NCBI GenBank assembly: GCA_963789885.1
Contig: CAWBNB010000064.1
Coordinates: 367,751 to 431,750, forward strand
Origin: DATEDA01 sp963789885
GTDB lineage: Bacteria; Pseudomonadota; Gammaproteobacteria; Burkholderiales; SG8-39
Direction: 5' to 3'
DNA length: 64,000 nt
A program made the translations under genes and the position numbers. Under the pieces are notes generated by a model. The model searched no databases and was not told the origin of the DNA. It saw only the letters and a program-made list of their open reading frames with translations. This document shows positions 41,547 through 50,600 of the stretch, in pieces. Each line of letters starts with the position of its first letter. Position 1 is the first letter of the stretch.

Positions 41547-42749
41547 GTGAACCCCGCCGCCATTCCAGCCCCCTTTGGCACAGCTGACCCGGCGCGCGCC
41601 TTGGAGCAACCCGGCTCTACCGTCGACGCGTCGCTCGTCACCCTTCCCGCAGCGTGGATGCCGGTCGACGCGCGCGGCGTGGCACTGGGAATTCTGGCGG
41701 CACTCGCGTCGATCTTCGCCCTGTCGTGGGCGCAGGCCTTCGTGGTGCCGCTGCTGCTCGGCATCGTCATCTCCTACACCCTGAATCCGCTCGTCGCATG
41801 GCTTGAAGCGATCAGGATCCCGCGCGTTGTCGGCGCCGTCATAGTGATGACAAGCGTGATCGGCGCGCTCGCTTTCGGGACGTACTCGTTGCGCGGACAA
41901 GTGCAGACCATCATCGAACAGTTACCCGCGGCAGCGACCAAGTTCGCCACCGGGCTTGCGCGCATGCGGATCAGCCAGATCGGCAACATGCAGAAGATGC
42001 AGGACGCAGCGACCGCAGTGGAAAAGGCGACGACTCAGGCGGCCGCTGGCGCCGTAGCGCCGCGTCAGCCTGCCACTCACGTCATCGTAGACCAGCCTAC
42101 GTTCAAGCTCGGCAACTTCCTGTGGGAGAGCTCGATGGGCGCCCTCGGCGTCGTGGTCCAGGCGGCGATGGTCGCTTTCCTGGTCTTCTTTCTGCTGCTC
42201 GGGGGCGATACGTTCAAGCGGAAGCTGGTGCGGCTGACGGGACCGTCGCTGTCGAAGAGAAAGATTACCGTCCGAATTCTCGACGACATCAACGGGTCGA
42301 TCCAGAAAGTCATGCTCATGCTGCTGACCACGAACCTGCTGGTCGGGTTGCTCAGCTGGATCGCATTCCACTGGATCGGCCTCGAGAACGCGGGCGCCTG
42401 GGCCGCCGCCGCAGGGCTGCTGCACATCGTCCCCTACCTGGGCCCCGGCGTCACGGCCGTCGCAACGGGAATGGCTGCCTTCATGCAGTTCGAATCGTTC
42501 GGGATGGCGCTGCTGGTCGCCGGCGCATCGATGGCGATCGCTACCGTCGTCGGAACGTTCGTCACCACCTGGATGACCGGACGAATCGCCAACATGAACT
42601 CAGCGGCGGTGTTCATTTCGCTGCTGTTCTGGGGCTGGCTGTGGGGCGTCTGGGGAATGCTGCTCAGCGTTCCCCTCATCGTGATCGTCAAAGTCGTGTC
42701 GCAGCACGTGGAGCAGCTGCACCCGGTGGCCGACCTGCTGGGGGACTGA
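41547..42749 (+). CDS. AI-2E family transporter
   Basis: About 400 aa with seven or eight membrane helices: ALGILAALASIFALSWAQAF, VVPLLLGIVISYTLNPLVAW, VVGAVIVMTSVIGALAFGTY, then a periplasmic part with QVQTIIEQLPAAATKFATGL. The C-terminal half has IVPYLGPGVTAVATGMAAFM and SLLFWGWLWGVWGMLLSVPL, both diagnostic for the family (formerly PerM/DUF20). Members export small solutes or act in Na/H exchange; AI-2 export is shown for few. The start is uncertain: GTG at 41547, or ATG at 41658 which would give a 110-nt leader. Confidence 0.88.
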   Translation: MNPAAIPAPFGTADPARALEQPGSTVDASLVTLPAAWMPVDARGVALGILAALASIFALSWAQAFVVPLLLGIVISYTLNPLVAWLEAIRIPRVVGAVIVMTSVIGALAFGTYSLRGQVQTIIEQLPAAATKFATGLARMRISQIGNMQKMQDAATAVEKATTQAAAGAVAPRQPATHVIVDQPTFKLGNFLWESSMGALGVVVQAAMVAFLVFFLLLGGDTFKRKLVRLTGPSLSKRKITVRILDDINGSIQKVMLMLLTTNLLVGLLSWIAFHWIGLENAGAWAAAAGLLHIVPYLGPGVTAVATGMAAFMQFESFGMALLVAGASMAIATVVGTFVTTWMTGRIANMNSAAVFISLLFWGWLWGVWGMLLSVPLIVIVKVVSQHVEQLHPVADLLGD

Positions 42750-42838
42750 TTCATCCGGCAGCGAGCCTGCCGCGTGATCTGTTGGAGGCGACGCGCCGGC
42801 CGGCCCGTTTGCCGACCCCACGATCCGGACGGGATCGT

Positions 42839-44053
42839 CTATCCGGATGCGGCAAACTCTTGCGCCGTCCGCACTGCCGAAGTTCCCTGCCGCTGCAGGA
42901 TATCGAACACGCGTATCCCTTCAGTCCCTTCCGAGGTCGCCAGCGAACCGAAATGGGCGAATGCATACCGCGCGTCCTCCAGCCCGGATGCCCAGAGCTG
43001 GTTCACCGTGGCCCGCGAGAACTCGTTGTCCTTGGAAGCCGAGGTGTAGCCGTAGCGTCGATTGATTAGGTGCAGGATGTCGACGTGCGAGCGATGGCCC
43101 ATCGCTTCGAGCGCCTTCACGTCGGCGTGCGCCTTCAGCTCTTCAGGCAAGAGCTCGAGAACGCGGTGGACCGCATACCGCAGCTTCTGGGACTCCTTGA
43201 CGCGGCTCGTGTTGAGGCGCGACTTGCTCGAATAGGTGATGTCCTTCTGCCGTTCCATGACCTGATCGAGATTGAGGGGCAGCTCGCCCTTGGCGCTGAA
43301 CAGATCGACCTGGACGATGAGGCCCTTGAGGCGGGGCGAGTCGTCGAGGACGTACCACAACGGGGTGTTCGAAACGATGCCCCCGTCCCAGTAGCGCTCG
43401 CCGTCGATCTCCACGGGCGCAAAGGTGGGCGGCAGCGCGCCGCTCGCCATCACATGCTCCGGACCCAACCGGGTCTGCGCGCTGTCGAAGTAGGCCGAGT
43501 TTCCGGTGCGGACGTTGACCGCCCCGACGCTGAGACGCACCCCGCGCGCGTTGATCAGATCGAAGTCCACGAGGCGCTCGAGCGTGCCCCGGAGCGACTG
43601 GGTGTCATAGAGGCTCAGGCCGTCCGGGTGACCGTCGGGCATCAGCGCGGCAGGCAGCATGCGCGGCCGGTAGAAGCCGGGAACGCCCACCGCCGCGCTG
43701 ATCGCCGAGCTGGCGCGGTTGAAGACGCGGTGCATGCCCTCGTGACCCCGCGGCGCGCTCACGAGCAGGCCCGACGACACCAGATTCCAGAACGCCCGCA
43801 GGCGCTCCACGCGCAGCTCCGGAGGATTGCCGGCAATCAGCGCGGCGTTGATCGCGCCGATCGACACGCCCGTGACCCAGTCGGGCGCATAGCCCGCTTC
43901 CGCCAGACCTTCGTACACGCCCGCCTGATAGGCGCCCAGGGCGCCGCCGCCCTGCAGTACCAGGACCGTGTTGTCGTAGTCACGCTTGACGCAATCGGTC
44001 ATGCCCGTCTGTCCGGGTTTCGCGTCGAGGCGCTCGGCGTCGACGAGGCTCAC
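42839..44053 (-). CDS. patatin-like phospholipase family protein
   Basis: 404 aa. The oxyanion-hole motif is VLQGGGALGAYQAGVYEGL, the nucleophile Ser is in VTGVSIGAINAALIAG (GxSxG), and the catalytic Asp is in YWDGGIVSNTPLW (DGG), so a Ser-Asp dyad is complete. The C-terminal 150 residues with MERQKDITYSSKSRLNTSRV and VDILHLINRRYGY match the DUF3734 extension. It would hydrolyse lipid acyl esters. The GTG at 44053 overlaps the stop of the upstream lipoprotein gene (GTGA), so translation is coupled; a later ATG at 44002 is possible. Confidence 0.9.
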   Translation of the reverse strand: MSLVDAERLDAKPGQTGMTDCVKRDYDNTVLVLQGGGALGAYQAGVYEGLAEAGYAPDWVTGVSIGAINAALIAGNPPELRVERLRAFWNLVSSGLLVSAPRGHEGMHRVFNRASSAISAAVGVPGFYRPRMLPAALMPDGHPDGLSLYDTQSLRGTLERLVDFDLINARGVRLSVGAVNVRTGNSAYFDSAQTRLGPEHVMASGALPPTFAPVEIDGERYWDGGIVSNTPLWYVLDDSPRLKGLIVQVDLFSAKGELPLNLDQVMERQKDITYSSKSRLNTSRVKESQKLRYAVHRVLELLPEELKAHADVKALEAMGHRSHVDILHLINRRYGYTSASKDNEFSRATVNQLWASGLEDARYAFAHFGSLATSEGTEGIRVFDILQRQGTSAVRTAQEFAASG

Positions 44054-44247
44054 TTCTTGTCGCCCTTAGCCGCGTCCTGGATGGCGTCGCCGGCTTTCTC
44101 GATCTGCTGTCCGACCTTCTCTACCGCCTTGTCGACTTGCCTGCCGGCCTTCTCTGCCGGGCCTTCCTGCTGCTGGCAGCCGGGTAGCAGGCCGAGGAGC
44201 ATCGCTGCAGCAACTGCACCGAACGTGAATCCCTGTTTCGTTTTCAT
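44050..44247 (-). CDS. small lipoprotein
   Basis: 65 aa. AAAMLLGLLPGCQQQEGPAE has a lipobox (LPGC). The mature part is a short amphipathic helix with a heptad-like AGRQVDKAVEKVGQQIEKAG. It is similar to entericidin-like or YtjA-type small envelope lipoproteins. It overlaps the patatin start by 4 bp. On the minus strand operator r (44397-44412) is followed after 21 nt by GATGAT (44375-44370), a possible promoter for this pair. Confidence 0.75.
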   Translation of the reverse strand: MKTKQGFTFGAVAAAMLLGLLPGCQQQEGPAEKAGRQVDKAVEKVGQQIEKAGDAIQDAAKGDKK

Positions 44248-44396
44248 GGGAACACCGCTGTCTCAAAAAATGGGCATCAGGAGCCTGCGCGACAATATGC
44301 CGAGGCTTAACTGCTTCCTGGTCAATGCATGGGTCATGATCATTCTCGACTCGCAAATTGCGTAGCACCATCATCCGCCAGATCCAGCACGTCCTC

Positions 44397-44412
44397 TGTA
44401 CGCTGGCGCACA
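44397..44412. promoter_or_regulatory. operator site r, between divergent lipoprotein genes
   Basis: TGTACG-CTGG-CGCACA. Minus strand: GATGAT at 44375-44370 (21-nt gap). Plus strand: an AT-rich TATTTA at 44437-44442 (24-nt gap). Either or both directions may be served. Confidence 0.68.
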
Positions 44413-44512
44413 CTCGTGCAATTACCGGCGAAGCGCTATTTATCTCTGGTGAGGCGAACTGTCGGCGATTGCGCGCCTCGAACGTTGGGTGAGTTGAATC
44501 CGGGAGCGTTGC

Positions 44513-45097
44513 ATGGCGGCTCGAATCGCGGGAATTCTCTTGGTCGGCTTGATGACGGGATGTGCGGGAGTGCCGAGCCCGCCGCCCGATCTGCCCGTCC
44601 GGGAGGCTGCTGCGCCGGCTCCTCCTGTGCCGCCAGACTCCGCACCTGGAAAATCGGAGTCCAAGGCGCCGCCCCCCGCAAAGGCAGCTGCAGCGTCGAG
44701 GGCGCCCGCAGCGCCGGCGGCCGTACCGCGCGAGCCCGTTGTCGCGGCGCGCAAACCCGAACCCGCGCCGCCGGTCGCCGCCAAGCCGGAAGCTCCGCCG
44801 CCGCTCGATCTCAAGTCGCTCGAGCAACAGCTCAAGGAAACGAACGCGATCGGCGTGATGACGAAGCTGTCGCTCAAGAACCAGGTGGATGACCTGCTGG
44901 AGCAATTCCGCGACTATTACCAGGGGCGACTCAAGACCACGCTCGCCGAGTTGCGGCGGCCGTACGAGCTCCTGCTCATGAAGGTCCTGTCCCTCCTGCA
45001 GGACGGCGACCCGGCTCTCGCCAAGGCGATTTACGCGTCGCGCGAGTCGATCTGGGCGGTTCTTTCCGACCGCGACAAGTTCTCGAAACTGCCCTGA
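44513..45097 (+). CDS. Pro/Ala-rich lipoprotein
   Basis: 194 aa. The lipobox is ILLVGLMTGCAGVP. Residues 20-105 are a Pro/Ala/Lys-rich, disordered tether; residues 106-190 are helical (LEQQLKETNAIGVMTKLSLK, VDDLLEQFRDYYQGRLKTTL, LLLMKVLSLLQDGDPALAKA). The layout suggests a lipid-anchored stalk with a helical periplasmic head. No family is recognised. Operator r lies 100 bp upstream. The next small gene follows after 10 bp. Confidence 0.75.
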   Translation: MAARIAGILLVGLMTGCAGVPSPPPDLPVREAAAPAPPVPPDSAPGKSESKAPPPAKAAAASRAPAAPAAVPREPVVAARKPEPAPPVAAKPEAPPPLDLKSLEQQLKETNAIGVMTKLSLKNQVDDLLEQFRDYYQGRLKTTLAELRRPYELLLMKVLSLLQDGDPALAKAIYASRESIWAVLSDRDKFSKLP

Positions 45098-45107
45098 AGA
45101 GGAAGCG

Positions 45108-45353
45108 ATGAAACGAAATGCCTCCCGGTTGCTGGTCATCATGATGTGCGTCGTCGTTCCGGTTCGCGCAGCGGACGACCCGAAGCAGCGCAAGGACCTC
45201 GCGGCAGTCATCGCGCTCCAGGGCCTGCCCTGCGGCGAGGTCGTCGGCTACGAGGCGAAAGGGGACAACGACTACGTCGCGACCTGCAAGGACGGCAATC
45301 GCTACCGGGTTTTCGTGAACGCCGAGGGCCGGGTTGTCGTGCAGAAGCAGTGA
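45108..45353 (+). CDS. small exported protein
   Basis: 81 aa. A signal peptide ends VVPVRAAD. The mature part has GLPCGEVVGYEAKGDNDYVA followed by TCKDGNRYRVFVNAEGRVVV, a beta-rich unit with two Cys that could pair, seen in other short periplasmic proteins. GAAGAGGAAGCG precedes the ATG, 10 bp after the lipoprotein gene, so the two form an operon. Function unknown. Confidence 0.75.
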   Translation: MKRNASRLLVIMMCVVVPVRAADDPKQRKDLAAVIALQGLPCGEVVGYEAKGDNDYVATCKDGNRYRVFVNAEGRVVVQKQ

Positions 45354-45388
45354 TCGACCTTCAGCGGGGCGATGAACCCCAAAGAGCA

Positions 45389-45416
45389 AACGGCGCGATC
45401 TCGCGATCGCGCCGTT
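45389..45416. terminator. 12-bp-stem hairpin between convergent genes
   Basis: AACGGCGCGATC-TCGC-GATCGCGCCGTT forms a perfect 12-bp stem with a 4-nt loop, in the 88 bp between convergent stops. There is no T-run on the plus strand (CGGGTGCT follows), and the minus side has TTTGCTCTTTGG, so it is best read as a terminator for the minus-strand direction or for both. Confidence 0.6.
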
Positions 45417-45441
45417 CGGGTGCTACCTAGATGAAGTCGGG

Positions 45442-46363
45442 CTAGACGCCGACCACTACCACGACTCGACCGTCACGCCTAAGCTGCGGGTCATCGAAAG
45501 CGCCGGTCTGGATCTTGGAAGCCGGCACTCCCGCCTTGATCAGCGCGTCACGAACGACCCCGACGCGACGCTCGTTGGAGCCGTCGATTCCGACCCGGAG
45601 GGACGGATTCTGATCCAGGTAGTTGGCGATCTCTTTCGCCTTGCTGCTGTCCGAACGCAGGATCTCGTTGCTGTTGGCGTTGAACGTGTAGTCCCTGTAC
45701 GCACTCCAGCCGCTATTCCCGGCGATCGGGCCTTGGGCACCGGTCGGCCCGATCGGGCCTTGCGGACCAGCGGCGCCCGTAGCGCCAGTTGCGCCGGTGA
45801 TGCCGCCCAGCTCGGTGCTGCCCTGGGCGCCCGCATATCCGGTTGCGCCTTGCGCGCCGGCGGGGCCGGCACGGCCAGTCGGGCCGGTCGGGCCGACCGT
45901 GGTCGGGCCTTGGGCACCCGTGCTTCCGGCTACGCCTTGCACGCCGGCGGGGCCGGCACGTCCGGTCGGGCCAGTAGGACCGGGGAGGCTCGAGCCTTGA
46001 GCACCCGTCGCTCCAGCGGCACCTTGCGCGCCAGCGGGACCGACAGGACCGACATCGCCGGCACGACCGACCACCATCGCGCCTGCAGAGCCCGTCGCTC
46101 CGCTCGGGCCTTGCGCGCCCGCGGGGCCGACAGGACCGGTTGAGCCAGCGGGACCTGCCATCGCTGCGCCGGTCGCGCCGGTCGCTCCCGTCGGGCCTCG
46201 GTCGCCGACCGGGCCAGTAGGACCGTCAGCGCCGGCAGAGGCCGACATAGCTTGGCGCTGGCGACTGGGCGGTGGTTTGCGTAGTGCTGCAGCCTGCGAC
46301 GGCAAACGCCGCAACAACCGCAAGCAGCAGCGGACGTTTCATGAACAGCATCGAATTTCTCAT
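45442..46363 (-). pseudogene. collagen-like lipoprotein with OmpA-like C-terminus, one frameshift
   Basis: The start at 46363 (AAAGGAATCACG before the ATG) gives MKRPLLLAVVAAFAVAGCST with a lipobox (VAGC), then TTQTTAQSPAPSYVG. A one-base insertion near 46241 shifts the frame; the other frame continues SAGADGPTGPVGDRGPTGAT for about 170 residues of Gly-X-Y triplets. The last 85 residues, ILRSDSSKAKEIANYLDQNP and GVPASKIQTGAFDDPQLRRD, match the OmpA/peptidoglycan-binding fold. Repaired, it would be an outer-membrane lipoprotein with a collagen-like rod and a cell-wall-binding end. The collagen frame alone can start at an ATG at 46247. Confidence 0.7.
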
Positions 46364-46482
46364 CGTGATTCCTTTAACTGACATCTTTACCAAAAGTGCG
46401 CTTATTGCATTTCCTAGCAGCAAAATCGCGTGTGCGCGGTACGATTCTCATTGACAAACTACGCTACATATCCGGCCGGCTC

Positions 46483-46498
46483 CGTGCGTCAGCGTCCA
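46483..46498 (+). promoter_or_regulatory. operator site t (degenerate)
   Basis: CGTGCG-TCAG-CGTCCA followed by TAGC. Downstream, GGAGG precedes an ATG at 46550 that opens a frame of doubtful coding quality running antisense over the entericidin gene. No clear -10 at the usual distance. Confidence 0.45.
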
Positions 46499-46664
46499 TA
46501 GCACAGCCTTTCTGCGCGTTCGAAGAATCTCCGTGGAGGAACCACGAGCATGCGGGAAAAAGCGGCTTTGCGATTGACGCCGGTAGCATCGCGCGCCGAC
46601 ATGCCGCGCGACCGAATGGAGCTGCGATTACTTCCGCTTCAAGAAACGTGCGACTGGCGCACGG

Positions 46665-46796
46665 CTACTTGTTGGCCTTGTCCTGGATCTTCTGGCCACC
46701 GCGCTCGACGTCCTGTCCGAATCCGGACATCGTGTGGCAGCCGGCGAGCAACGCGATCCACGCGGCAACGGCTATGGTGAGAATCGTCTTGCTCAT
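46665..46796 (-). CDS. entericidin-like small lipoprotein
   Basis: 43 aa: LTIAVAAWIALLAGCHTMSG has a lipobox (LAGC), followed by FGQDVERGGQKIQDKANK. The GxGxDxxxxGxxIxxxA pattern is that of the entericidin A/B family, small envelope lipoproteins linked to stress and cell death control. GAGGAAG lies 9-10 nt before the ATG at 46796; a further ATG is at 46802. Operator s is 56 bp upstream. Confidence 0.82.
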   Translation of the reverse strand: MSKTILTIAVAAWIALLAGCHTMSGFGQDVERGGQKIQDKANK

Positions 46797-46851
46797 GATC
46801 ATCTTCCTCGACTAAAGACAAGCATTCTTCGCCCTCGACCCGAGGCCCGTC

Positions 46852-46867
46852 TGTACGCTATCGCACC
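46852..46867. promoter_or_regulatory. operator site s, between entericidin-like and DUF1345 genes
   Basis: TGTACG-CTAT-CGCACC. It sits in the divergent space. No ideal -10 is seen on either strand at 21-22 nt (TGACTA at 46889-46894 on plus, GAAGAA at 46830-46825 on minus). Confidence 0.6.
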
Positions 46868-46894
46868 CGAGGCCAAGATTCCCCGAGATGACTA

Positions 46895-47569
46895 GTGGCT
46901 GACCTGCGGAACATGTCGTGGAGCGCCCGCTTCAGCGCGAAGCAGCGCCTGGGAACGGCGCTGGTCGTCGCAGCCGTCGCGTTCGTCGTGCAACCGGACT
47001 CGATCTCGTGGCACACGCGCGCCGTGGCGAGCTGGGATCTCGGCGCGCTGACCTACCTCGGCCTCGCGTGGATGCTCATCGGGCGGACCGACGCCCGGGG
47101 CACGCGTGACCATGCACTCGCCCAGGACCAGAGTGGTTACGTGATCTTCCTGTTCGTGGTGGGCGCGGCGTGCGCGAGCATCGTCGCCATCGGTTTCGTC
47201 GCCGGCACCATCCGGGACCTCCCGTTCTGGGCGCGCGCCTGGCACCTTGCGCTGACCATCACCGCCCTGGTCTCGTCGTGGCTACTGATCCAGACGGTGT
47301 TCGCGCTTCACTACGCCCACCGCTATTACGCCGGTCCGCACGGCCAGTCCGCCGCCACCGCCCCGCTCGTGTTTCCGGGCGGCCGCGAGCCCGACTTCCT
47401 CGACTTCGCGTACTACTCCTTCGTGGTCGGGATGACCTCGCAGGTGTCGGACGTCGCGGTGGCGTCGCGCAGCATGCGCCGGCTGACGATGATCCACGGC
47501 ATCCTCGCGTTCATGTTCAACATCGCCGTGCTCGCGCTCAGCATCAACATCATTGCGAGCGTGATCTAG
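46895..47569 (+). CDS. DUF1345 membrane protein
   Basis: 224 aa with five or six membrane helices: LGTALVVAAVAFVVQP, LGALTYLGLAWMLIGR, GYVIFLFVVGAACASIVAIG, HLALTITALVSSWLLIQTVF and ILAFMFNIAVLALSINIIAS. The signatures HYAHRYYAGP and DFAYYSFVVGMTSQVSDVAV are diagnostic for DUF1345. Function is unknown. The start may be GTG at 46895 or ATG at 46913; if operator s drives it, the later start fits better. Confidence 0.88.
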   Translation: MADLRNMSWSARFSAKQRLGTALVVAAVAFVVQPDSISWHTRAVASWDLGALTYLGLAWMLIGRTDARGTRDHALAQDQSGYVIFLFVVGAACASIVAIGFVAGTIRDLPFWARAWHLALTITALVSSWLLIQTVFALHYAHRYYAGPHGQSAATAPLVFPGGREPDFLDFAYYSFVVGMTSQVSDVAVASRSMRRLTMIHGILAFMFNIAVLALSINIIASVI

Positions 47570-47605
47570 CATGAGGCGGGTCGCACACCATCGGGTGCGA
47601 CGGAG

Positions 47606-50600
47606 TTACCCCGCGTGCGGCCCGAGAATCACGCGCAGCTTGTGGACTCGACCGTCGTCGACGAGCGGAACACGCGTCGCGCCGTCCGGCAGCGTCTCGC
47701 CGTCCAGTTCGGCGCGAGCGACGCCACGGCAGACGCCGTTCGGATTCTCGACCTCGATCTCGTAGCTTGCGGAGCGATACTTGAACACGATCTCGAAACG
47801 CGGCCACGCCTTGGGGATGCACGGCGCAAGACACAGGAACGCTCCCTGCAGATGCAAGCCGAGGATCGCCTCGATCCCGGCCCGGTAGAGCCACCCGGCG
47901 GAGCCGGTGTACCACGTCCATCCGCCGCGGCCGACGTGCGGCGCTACTGAATAGACATCCGCGGCAACGGCGTAGGGTTCGACCTTGTAGCGCTGCACGT
48001 CCGCCCGCGTGCTCGCGCGGTTGATCGGGTTCAGCAACGAGAACAGCTCCGCGGCCTTGTCGCCCTCGCCGAGGGCAGCGAAGGCGATCGCCGACCAGGT
48101 GGCGGCATGGGTGTACTGGCCGCCGTTCTCCCGGATGCCCGGCGGATAGCCCTTGATGTAGCCGGGATCGAGCGGCGTGCGATCGAAGGGCGGCGTGAAC
48201 AGCAGGGCGAGACCGTCGCCGCGACGGACGAGCTGCTCGTCCACGGCGGCCATGGCGCGCGCGGCGCGCGCCGGCTCCGCCGCTCCGGAGATCACGCTCC
48301 AGGATTGCGCGATCGAATCGATCCGGCATTCGTCGCTCGTGGCGGAGCCGAGCGGCGTGCCGTCGTCGAAATAACCGCGCCGGTACCAGTCGCCGTCCCA
48401 GGCCTCGCGCTCGAGCGAGCTGCGGAGCCGCGCGGCGTGCTCGAGCCAGGCCGAGAGGCGCGCCCCGTCGCCGCGAGCTTTCGCGAGCGGCGCGAACGCC
48501 GCGAGCGTCGCGTGCAGGAACCAGCCGAGCCAGACGCTCTCCCCCCTGCCCCGCTCGCCGACCCGGTTCATGCCGTCGTTCCAGTCGCCGGTGCCGATCA
48601 GCGGCAGGCCGTGCTCGCCGACGGCGAGACTCCGGTCGAGCCCGCGCGCGCAGTGCTCGAACAGCGACGCACTCTCTTCCGCGAGGTTCGGCTGGAAGTA
48701 GGCGTCGTGCTCGCCGGCGCTGAGCGCTTGGCCTTCGAGGAACGGCACCGGCTCGTCCAGCACCGCGCCGTCGCCGGTCGTCTCTACATAGTGTGCAGCG
48801 GCGTAGGCGAGCCACATCCGGTCGTCGGAAATGCGCGTTCGCACGCCCTGGCCGGACGGCGGCATCCACCAGTGCTGAAAGTCGCCCTCGACGAACTGCC
48901 GGGCCGCAGCGCGCAGGAGGTGCTCGCGCGTCAACGCCGGCCGCGACAGCGCGAGCGCCATGCCGTCCTGCAGCTGGTCGCGGAAGCCGTAGGCGCCGCT
49001 CGCCTGGTAGAACGCCGAGCGCGCCCATACGCGGCACGCGAGCGTCTGGTAGAGCAGCCAGCGATTGAGCATGAGGTCCATCGACCGGTCCGGCGTTTTC
49101 ACCTGCACCGTGCCGAGCACGTCGTCCCAATGCGCGACGACCGTGCGCAGGACCGCATCGAGATCGGCCGCCCGGTAGCGGGCGATCAGGACTTGCGCAT
49201 CGGCCGCCGTCGCCGCCTGCCCGAGGAGGAAGACGAGCTCCACCGTCTCCCCTGGCTCGAGCTTGACCGGCGCCTGCAGGGCGCCGCAGGGGTCGAGGCC
49301 GGCGCCCACCCGCTGCGAGAGCGGCGCGTCCCCGGCGAGCGCGGCGGGATTGTCGAGCGTGCCGTTCCGTCCCAGGAATTCCCGTCGGTCGCCGGTCCAG
49401 GCGATCTGCCGTCCACCGAGGTCGGCGAAGGCGACGTGAGAACCGAACGCGATGCTCCACGGGTTGCGCGCGAACATCGCGCCCGTTTCCGGATCGATCT
49501 CCGTCACGAGCGAGAGCGCCGACGCGCCGCGCGACGGGCCGAGCACCCACTCGACATAGGCAGTGACCGAAAGCCGCCGGGCCCGCCGCGACGTATTCCG
49601 GATCGTCAGGCGCGAGAGCTTGACCGGATCCTCGAGCGGCACGTACTGGAGTAGGTCGAGCGCGATGCCGTGTGCGGCGTGCTCGAACCGGCTATATCCC
49701 TGGCCGTGCCTGGCGACGTAGGGCGCGGTCTCGCCGCGGATCGGCTGGGCGGTCGGCCCCCACAGCATGCCGGAGTCCTCGTCGCGCACATAGAGAACCT
49801 CGCCCGGCCGGTCGGTGACCGGATCGTTCGACCAGGGCGTGAGCTGGTTCTCGCGGCTGGATCCCGACCAGGTGTAGCCGCTGCCCTCGACCGCGACCTG
49901 GAAGCCGAAGCCGGGATTGGCGATGACGTTGATCCACGGGGCCGGTGTCGACCGCCCGGCACCGAGGATCGTCACGTACTCGCGGCCGTCCGCGGTGAAT
50001 CCCCCGAGGCCGTTGAAGAACTCGAGGTTCGGCGGCGCCGGAACAACGGCCGACGATGACCCTGCGGACGGCGGGCGCGGCGGCGGTGCGCTTGTTGCCG
50101 CCGATGCGGCGTCCGCTTCCTGGAGGCGGCTCAGCTGTTCGGAGAGCGTTCCGCGGCGTCCGACCACGACCGCGCGCGCCATGGCGAGAAGCAGGGCGCG
50201 CGTCTCCGCCGGAATGAGGTCCGCCCGCAGGACGAAGACCGCGCCGCGCGCGAGGTCCGCGCCGCTCTGCAGCCGGGACTGGCTCATCCGGACCTGCGCC
50301 TCCAGCGCGGCCTGAAGATCCTGGATGTAGGACGACCCCCGCTCGTTCAGGATCACGAGATCGACGGCGAGCTGCTTCATCCGCCAGTACTCGTGGGCGC
50401 GCAGCAACTGGCGCACGGTCGCGACGTCCTCGATGTCGTCGATCCGCACGAGGACGATCGGGAGGTCGCCCGAGATGCCCTGCGCCCAGAGCGCCGCCGG
50501 CCCGCCGCCGCCGCGGCGCAGCGCGTCGGAGGACGGACGCAACGACGGATCGGCGTAGAGCACGTGGCCGGCGAGACGCTGAAAGAGGCCGGCCTCCTCC

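Noticed and set aside
41481..42749. AI-2E gene starting at 41481
   Set aside because: This start lies upstream of operator q and its -10, so the transcript would not contain it; 41547 or 41658 is more likely.
46550..46780. Plus-strand frame with a GGAGG site downstream of operator t
   Set aside because: Most of it runs antisense over the entericidin-like gene and the residues look non-protein-like. A truncated small gene cannot be excluded.
20781..46867. The repeated palindrome as a CRISPR, REP element or transposon end
   Set aside because: Copies are single, 16 bp, widely spaced, in promoters, without flanking target duplications, spacers or transposase genes.
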